A DNA stretch of 64,000 bases. It comes from Primulina eburnea (taxonomy: Eukaryota; Streptophyta; Magnoliopsida; Lamiales; Gesneriaceae). Positions within the stretch are counted from its first letter, which is position 1. The number at the start of each line of letters is the position of its first letter. The notes below the pieces were generated by a model. The model saw nothing but the letters and a program-made list of their open reading frames with translations. It was not told where the DNA came from and searched no databases. The position numbers were made by a program, and so were the translations under genes. This document shows, piece by piece, positions 57,882 through 64,000 of the stretch. The stretch covers positions 6,394,885-6,458,884 of the forward strand of contig NC_133102.1 of the NCBI RefSeq assembly GCF_022965805.1. The letters are read 5' to 3'.

Positions 57882-59465
57882 TGTGACACCCCGATCCTCT
57901 TTTAAAATAAATACGCAGCGGAAATAAAATTTTCTCTTTAAAATATACGGAAGGAATTTCAAAATACATTTCATCAAATATCTTTACAAAATAAATACAT
58001 GATCATTTAAATGACATAACAAAAACAAAACATCATTCCTATGATCATGCCAAAATCATCCTTCCAACGGTGTATGCATATGACCCCCAATCCACAGTCA
58101 ACGTCCCGGGGCACCACTCTGATCTGCATCACATGAAATAACTGGAATGAGAATAAATCTCAGCAAGTGGAACTCTTATATAACAATGAACAATAACTCT
58201 GTAAAACATATCTTTGAAATCATAAATACCATCAACTCTGAACTGTAAACTCTGAATATCAATAACATAGCAATAGCATAAAAATATGATGGTATTTCTC
58301 TTTTGCTCTGGGGATTGATATCAATAGTATCTCTGCTCTGGGGTGCTCGTATCCCAAATCGATATAAATACCGATAACTCTGAGGGATATAAGCCTATAG
58401 GCGATGATCATCTAATATTGCATGCAATCTCTGACTATGTATTTATCAATCCGAAAACATTTAAACTCTTCTCTGGTTTTAACAATCACTTTGAACTCTA
58501 TATATCTCTTTGTATTCCCTTTAATCAATAATGAGACATACAATGCCTCCAATACATATAACAATACATACTATGGATCAAATGAAAGGGAATAACACAA
58601 TAAACTCTTTGAAACACATACATATATAATCATGTGAGCAAAAAGGAATGAAATTCCACTTACAAACCACAACAAACACCTCAACTTAGCTCTTGATCAC
58701 CACCTACAACAAATAATCCACAAATAACACCAATATCAACTAAATATCCAAGATTACAAGCTAAATAATCCATAAATCCACATAAACAACCAACCTAAAC
58801 AACTCTTAATTTACAACCTTAACGAAATCGCACCAAAAGCTTACCCAAGCTTCCTAGCACCAAGGAGAACGTCGAACTCAAGTCGAAATTCCAAACAAAC
58901 GCTTGAATCGAAGATAGGAAAGGAAAGAAATGATGAAAAACCCTAAAATGGAGAGAAAATGCGAAAATGAGAAGGAAAGAAAAAGGAAAAGTGATAGCCA
59001 ACCACTCCAAAATCGACTAAATATCTCGCCCATACCTTCACCGCGGGTGCGCTCCTCTAAGCACCGCGGGTGCGCAATGGTTACGGCATTCTCAAAAAAT
59101 TCTGGAACACGAACAGCGCGGGTGCAGCGACGCAAGCAGCGCGGGAGCGGTCTCTACCGCAGGGGCGGTCTCTACATCACCGCGGGTGCGGTGTGCTCAC
59201 GGCATTCCAACTCCAAAACAGCACAGTACACCGCGGGGGCACTTCAGTTAAGAGCGCGGGTGCACTCAGGTCACGGCAAAGCACTATTCCCATGCAACTA
59301 GAATCGATCCGAAACTTTGAAACGAACAACCAACATCAACTAACACCTCAAGACAATAAAACTAACAATACTATAGCCCAAAAATACAACTCTGAACATC
59401 TAATCAAATATCCCAAATAACAAACGAAACTTAAATCGTACCGTACACCGGGCTCGGCTATTACA
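57882..59465 (-). mobile_element. 3' LTR of the Ty3/gypsy retrotransposon
   Basis: On the minus strand it starts TGTAATAGCCGAGC at 59465, directly after a purine tract (AAGGGGGGGAGGT, 59466-59478), and ends GGGGTGTCACA at 57882, giving TG...CA borders and about 1,584 bp. The upstream half of U3 (59035-59270) has several CCGCGGGTGCG-type GC-rich motifs in an otherwise AT-rich LTR. CTAAA lies at its outer edge (57877-57881). The matching 5' LTR is outside the window, so the target duplication cannot be tested. Confidence 0.75.
59035..59270. repeat. Cluster of CCGCGGGTGCG-type motifs in the LTR
   Basis: Seven or so imperfect copies of (C)CGCGGGTGC(G), e.g. near 59041, 59062, 59117, 59139, 59181, 59232 and 59258, with irregular spacing and the recurrent neighbour CACGGCA. 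The motif is CpG-rich. In the U3 region of an LTR such clusters can act as enhancer or silencing targets; this is inference. Confidence 0.7.
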
Positions 59466-59505
59466 ACCTCCCCCCCTTAAGGGAATTTCGTCCGCGAAAT
59501 TGACG

Positions 59506-62500
59506 TCACGGCACGAACAACTCAGGATACTTCTCTCTCATCTCATCCTCTGGTTCCCACGTAGCCTCCTCTAACAAATGGTTCCTCCAAAGAACTTTGA
59601 CAATGCCGATCTCTTTGTTCCTCAGAACTCTAACTGTGCGATCCAAAATCTGAATCGGAATCTCTTGATATGTCAAATTCGGCGTCAAGTCCAATGGCTC
59701 AAGGCGAAGAACATGGGAAGGATCTGCAACATACTTCCTGAGCATCGATACGTGAAAAACATTATGAACTCTGTCAAGATCTGGAGGTAGGGCTAATCTG
59801 TAGGCTCGATCGCCAACTCTGTCCAATATCTCGAATGGACCAATAAATCTAGGACTCAACTTGCCCTTCTTGCCAAATCGCATCACACCCTTGAGAGGTG
59901 CTATCTTCAGAAACACATGGTCGCCAACCTCGAACTGCAAAGGTCTGCGACGAACATCTGCATAGCTCTTCTGTCTGGACTGGGCAGTCTTCATCCTTTC
60001 TCTGATGACAGCAACAACATCGGCAGTCTGCTGGACCAACTCTGGTCCCAACATCTTCCTCTCACCAACCTCGTCCCAATACAAGGGAGATCTGCATTTC
60101 CTGCCATAAAGTGCCTCATACGGTGCCATGCCAATCGTCGCCTGGTAGCTATTATTATAAGTGAACTCAACCAAAGGCAACAAAGAATCCCAGCTACCTG
60201 GAAAGTCTATAGTACAAGCTCTGAGCATATCCTCAAGAATCTGAATGACTCTCTCTGACTGACCATCGCTCTGAGGATGATAGGCTGTACTGAACGCTAA
60301 TCGCGAACCCATAGCTCTGTGCAAACTCTTCCAAAACTCTGAAGTAAATCTGGGGTCACGATCAGACACGATCGACACAGGGACACCATGAAGTCTGACA
60401 ATCTCTGCTATGTAGTCCTCGGCATACTGGTTCATCGAATACGTCGTCTTGACTGGAAGAAAGTGCGCTATCTTAGTCAATCTATCAACGATAACCCAAA
60501 TAGAATTGAAACCTCTCCGCACTCTGGGAAGACCAGTCACGAAATCCATCGTAATATGCTCCCACTTCCACTGAGGAATCGGCAACGACAACAATGTCCC
60601 AGCAGGTCTCTGGTGCTCAATCTTCACCTGCTGACAAGTAAGGCACTGAGAAATGAACACGGCAACATCCTTCTTCATACCTGGCCACCAGTAGAGTCGA
60701 CGAAGATCCTGATACATCTTCGTACTGCCTGGATGAATCGAATATGGCGCGGTATGAGCCTCTGTCAGAATATCTCTACGAATATCATCGCCAACAGGAA
60801 CACAAATACGACCTCTGAAAGTCACCAAACCATCACCATTCAAGGCAAACTCTGAATTACCTCTAATCTCTGCTCTATCTCTCAACTCTGTCAACTGAAC
60901 ATCAGTCGACTGCTCTCTACGGATCCTGTCCGTCAATGAAGATCGAATAACTAACGCTGAAAGACGAGCAATGGTGCCTGGAATCACCAGATCAATCTCC
61001 TCTCTCTGCAAATCCATCAGCAACGGTCTCTGAATCAAAGAACTCAATGAAACACTCGACTTGCGGCTTAAAGCATCAGCCACAACATTCGCCTTCCCTG
61101 GGTGATAACTGATAGTCACATCGTAATCTTTGACCAGCTCTAACCACCTCCTCTGCCGCATATTGAGCTCTCTCTGAGAAAACAGATATTTCAAACTCTT
61201 GTGGTCTGTGAAGATCTCACACTTTTCGCCATACAAGTAATGTCTCCAAATCTTCAAGGCGAAAACCACAGCTGCCAACTCTAAATCATGCGTCGGATAA
61301 TTCTTCTCGTAATCCTTCAACTGGCGAGAAGCATAGGCAATGACCTTACCTCTCTGCATCAACACTGCACCGAGACCCTTCTTCGACGCATCGGTATAGA
61401 CCACAAAATCCTCTGAACCACTGGGCAATGCGAGAATAGGAGCTGACGTCAATCTATCCTTCAACTCCTGAAATGCGCTCTGGCAATCTATAGACCACTC
61501 GAACTTCACAGTCTTCCTCGTCAGATTGGACAATGGCAGGGAAATCTTGGAAAAGTCTGAAATGAAACGACGATAATAACCCGCCAAACCAAGGAAACTG
61601 CGTACCTCTGAAACAGTCGTAGGAATAGGCCACTTCTGAATCGCCTCTATCTTCATCGGATCAACAGCAATGCCATCCCTCGAAACTACATGGCCTAGAA
61701 AAGAAATCTGATCCAACCAAAACTCACACTTCTTCAACTTGGCAAACAACCTCCGCTCTCTCAACAATTGGAGAACAACTCTGAGATGCTCTGAATGAAG
61801 CTCTCTGGTCTTGGAATAGATCAAGATATCGTCGATAAAGACAATGACGAAGCTATCCAAATACGGCTTGAACACACGGTTCATCAGGTCCATGAAAACA
61901 GAAGGGGCATTGGTCAAACCAAAAGACATCACGAGAAACTCATAGTGACCATACCTGGTCCTGAAAGCCGTCTTAGGGATATCAGACTCCCTAACCTTCA
62001 ACTGATAGTAGCCAGACCGAAGATCAATCTTCGAGAAAACAGTGGCACCCTGGAGTTGGTCAAATAGATCGTCAATCCGTGACAACGGATACTTGTTCTT
62101 GATCGTCACTTTGTTGAGCTCTCTGTAATCTATACACAGACGCAAAGACCCGTCCTTCTTCTTAACAAATAGAACCGGAGCTCCCCAAGGCGAAGAACTC
62201 GGACGAATAAAACCCTTATCTAGAAGATCCTGCAACTGCGTCTTCAACTCTTTCATCTCGGTAGGAGCCATCCTATACGGAGCCTTAGAAATAGGAACCG
62301 TACCTGGAGCAAGATCAATAACAAACTCTACATCCCTATCCGGCGGCAAACCCGGAACGTCATCCTCAAACACATCCGCAAACTCCCTCACCACATCAAT
62401 ATCATCAATATTCAACTTAATCAGTCTATCCATATCCACAACAGATGCCAGAAAAACATCACAACCTCTACACAATAGCCTCTCAGCATCAAGACACGAA

Positions 62501-63936
62501 ATAAAAGGAAGGACCAGCGAAGTACCTGAGCTGGCGAGAACTCCTCCCTGGCCATCATCTGCAAAAGTCACCGTCTTAGCAACGCAATCAATAACAGCAC
62601 GATAGGTCGACAGCCAATCCATGCCAAGAATAACATCAAAGGCAACCATCGGGATCACAATCAAATCAGCAAAGACCTCTCGATCAACAAAACGAACGGG
62701 GCACGCATACACTATGGAAGTCGGGCACAAAACATCTCCCGAAGGCAAAACAACACTAAGCTGAAGGGGAATAACAGAAGGAACTATACCCAAAGATCTC
62801 AAAAACAATTCAGACATAAAAGAATGAGTAGCACCAGTATCAATCAAAGTAGTAGCTACTCTGCCTGAAATTAAAATGGAACTAGAGATTACAGAAGAAT
62901 TACGATTAATACCTTCTTTAGTCATCGAAAAGATACGACCCTGCACCTTCTCCTGGCTAGCTCCCTTAGGACAATCTCTGGAAATATGGCCTGGCATGCC
63001 ACAACGATAGCAAGAACGAGTGCCAAATCTACACTCTCCACGATGAGGTCTGCCACACTTGGGACACAAAGATCTCTCAGAATCAGACGGAGCAACTGGC
63101 ACTGACGGTGGCCTAGGACTCTGATCCACCTTGCCCTTCCCCTTGAATCGATCTCTGCCACGCTGACCTGAACTCTGGCCTCTTTGAACACTAGCCTGGT
63201 GCCTCGCCTGTCTCTCCCTGGCGATATCCTTCTCGTCCTGCTCTGCTAGCAACGCCTTGGACACAATCTCCTTGAAAGTAACAGCCTTGGACATATTGAT
63301 ATCACGCCTGATCTCCGCTCTAAGGCCTCGAATGAAGTGAGCGCCTTTATCTTTATCACTAGTAGCAATGTACGGAGCAAATAGGCAACCCTCCTCGAAC
63401 CTGAGAATATACTCATCCACATTCAAGCTCCCCTGACGAAGCTCCAAGAACTCTGTAACCTTCCTCGCTCGCAGTGCATCAGGAAAGTACTTATCGAAGA
63501 AAAGCTCAGTAAACTCAGACCACTTCAAAGTAGAAACATCAATGCCAACCTTGGTCGCATTCCACCACAAACGTGCAGCTTTAACCAGCATAAAAACAGC
63601 ACAACTGATACGATCTCTGTCCTCATAGTGGAGATGATCAAAAATCGCCTCCAAAGCCTTGACCCACTCTACTGCAGCTAAAGGATCGGAGCTGCCTGGA
63701 AACTCGGGTGGATCCATCCTCTTAAACGCAGAAAAGATAGCATCAGAACCAACTGCAGCTGGAGCAACCTGCCCTCTACCTTGACCTCTGCCCTGGCCTG
63801 CTCCTTGCAGTCTAAGCAACTGCTGGATCTGCTCACTGTGAACCTTAGCCTGCTCCTTCAGTAACTTGCCGAACTCGTCGACAACTCTCGAGGACGAACT
63901 ATCCTCCCCCTCTGACGCCTTACGCTTAGGAGGCAT
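59506..63936 (-). CDS. Ty3/gypsy chromovirus-type gag-pol polyprotein, intact
   Basis: One uninterrupted frame of 1,476 residues encodes all retrotransposon functions. Order: gag (about 70-230), zinc knuckle [14 protein letters not shown] (309-322), aspartic protease with DTGA (367-370), reverse transcriptase with the FIDD catalytic motif (700-703), RNase H starting near [10 protein letters not shown], integrase with an HHCC finger ([11 protein letters not shown] ... CLTCQQ) and a DDE core, and a C-terminal chromodomain-like segment ([11 protein letters not shown] ... EEATWEPED). The integrase-last order and chromodomain place it in the plant chromoviruses, probably the Tekay/Del lineage. Absence of stops implies recent insertion. 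It lies 28 bp upstream of the polypurine tract. The start is the first Met of the frame, which fits an MPPKRK-type gag start. Confidence 0.95.
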   Translation of the reverse strand: MPPKRKASEGEDSSSSRVVDEFGKLLKEQAKVHSEQIQQLLRLQGAGQGRGQGRGQVAPAAVGSDAIFSAFKRMDPPEFPGSSDPLAAVEWVKALEAIFDHLHYEDRDRISCAVFMLVKAARLWWNATKVGIDVSTLKWSEFTELFFDKYFPDALRARKVTEFLELRQGSLNVDEYILRFEEGCLFAPYIATSDKDKGAHFIRGLRAEIRRDINMSKAVTFKEIVSKALLAEQDEKDIARERQARHQASVQRGQSSGQRGRDRFKGKGKVDQSPRPPSVPVAPSDSERSLCPKCGRPHRGECRFGTRSCYRCGMPGHISRDCPKGASQEKVQGRIFSMTKEGINRNSSVISSSILISGRVATTLIDTGATHSFMSELFLRSLGIVPSVIPLQLSVVLPSGDVLCPTSIVYACPVRFVDREVFADLIVIPMVAFDVILGMDWLSTYRAVIDCVAKTVTFADDGQGGVLASSGTSLVLPFISCLDAERLLCRGCDVFLASVVDMDRLIKLNIDDIDVVREFADVFEDDVPGLPPDRDVEFVIDLAPGTVPISKAPYRMAPTEMKELKTQLQDLLDKGFIRPSSSPWGAPVLFVKKKDGSLRLCIDYRELNKVTIKNKYPLSRIDDLFDQLQGATVFSKIDLRSGYYQLKVRESDIPKTAFRTRYGHYEFLVMSFGLTNAPSVFMDLMNRVFKPYLDSFVIVFIDDILIYSKTRELHSEHLRVVLQLLRERRLFAKLKKCEFWLDQISFLGHVVSRDGIAVDPMKIEAIQKWPIPTTVSEVRSFLGLAGYYRRFISDFSKISLPLSNLTRKTVKFEWSIDCQSAFQELKDRLTSAPILALPSGSEDFVVYTDASKKGLGAVLMQRGKVIAYASRQLKDYEKNYPTHDLELAAVVFALKIWRHYLYGEKCEIFTDHKSLKYLFSQRELNMRQRRWLELVKDYDVTISYHPGKANVVADALSRKSSVSLSSLIQRPLLMDLQREEIDLVIPGTIARLSALVIRSSLTDRIRREQSTDVQLTELRDRAEIRGNSEFALNGDGLVTFRGRICVPVGDDIRRDILTEAHTAPYSIHPGSTKMYQDLRRLYWWPGMKKDVAVFISQCLTCQQVKIEHQRPAGTLLSLPIPQWKWEHITMDFVTGLPRVRRGFNSIWVIVDRLTKIAHFLPVKTTYSMNQYAEDYIAEIVRLHGVPVSIVSDRDPRFTSEFWKSLHRAMGSRLAFSTAYHPQSDGQSERVIQILEDMLRACTIDFPGSWDSLLPLVEFTYNNSYQATIGMAPYEALYGRKCRSPLYWDEVGERKMLGPELVQQTADVVAVIRERMKTAQSRQKSYADVRRRPLQFEVGDHVFLKIAPLKGVMRFGKKGKLSPRFIGPFEILDRVGDRAYRLALPPDLDRVHNVFHVSMLRKYVADPSHVLRLEPLDLTPNLTYQEIPIQILDRTVRVLRNKEIGIVKVLWRNHLLEEATWEPEDEMREKYPELFVP

Positions 63937-64000
63937 CCTCTACTCTACAATGCTCACAAGACACCAATCAATACAAAACAATAGATAGATGCAAAGAAAA
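63937..64000 (-). other. Leader of the gypsy element, cut by the window edge
   Basis: 64 bp upstream of gag. The primer-binding site and 5' LTR lie beyond the window. Confidence 0.7.

Noticed and set aside
60388..60855. Frames on the plus strand opposite the gypsy polyprotein, also at 59917, 61795 and 58930
   Set aside because: Antisense shadows of a strongly coding minus-strand frame or of the GC-rich LTR.

Overview
This window is nuclear DNA from a plant, almost certainly a eudicot. It is AT-rich, its genes carry GT-AG introns, and it holds plant-specific families (a clade XI LRR receptor kinase, a neprosin/DUF239 protein, a JMJ20-type JmjC protein). It is packed with TRIMs, MITEs, SINEs, PIF/Harbinger, CACTA, hAT and Ty3/gypsy sequence. 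A roughly 180-bp MITE family built around GAGACGGTCTC occurs about a dozen times. From memory this family is common in Lamiales, but that placement is a weak inference. No database search was possible.

Layout: 1-2797 is non-coding, with two MITE groups. 2801-9919 is a complete-looking PIF/Harbinger transposon, bounded by TTA on both sides. It encodes a DDE transposase and a Myb/SANT-like partner on the minus strand, plus two extra plus-strand genes: a degenerate GRF-finger tail-anchored protein and a small SUMO-interacting-motif-like protein. 9920-16480 is gene-free and rich in (TA)n and TA-embedded palindromic MITEs. 16794-20524 is an RGI/RGFR-like LRR receptor kinase with a one-base frameshift in the kinase domain. 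22473-22823 is a 351-bp TRIM with identical 5-bp target duplications. 23337-29100 is a 5.8-kb foldback element whose arms are tandem arrays of about 229 bp, flanked by a perfect 9-bp duplication. 31686-32283 is a small hAT-like element with a perfect 8-bp duplication.

34574-38325 is a nine-exon JMJ20/JMJD4-like 2-oxoglutarate oxygenase gene with an intact reading frame. 39902-43113 (minus) is a seven-exon neprosin-like gene whose first exon is out of frame. 44460-46294 is a back-to-back pair of LTRs, one split by a 5S-rRNA-containing (Cassandra-like) solo LTR. 47145-47530 is a CACTA terminus. 50757-51096 and 57137-57253 are TRIM/copia-like LTR remnants. 53977-54262 and 57288-57876 hold tRNA-derived SINE-like units, several arranged as inverted dimers. 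54693-55255 is a decayed plant-transposase fragment and 55660-56880 a decayed membrane-protein gene. 57882 to the window edge is a Ty3/gypsy chromovirus-type retrotransposon on the minus strand with a full-length intact polyprotein.

The host genes show no functional linkage. The main story is nested mobile DNA: a Harbinger element carrying unusual cargo genes, a satellite-like foldback element, and several miniature elements whose exact ends and target duplications can be read directly. Gene models were built by hand from splice sites and reading phase and have not been checked against transcripts.
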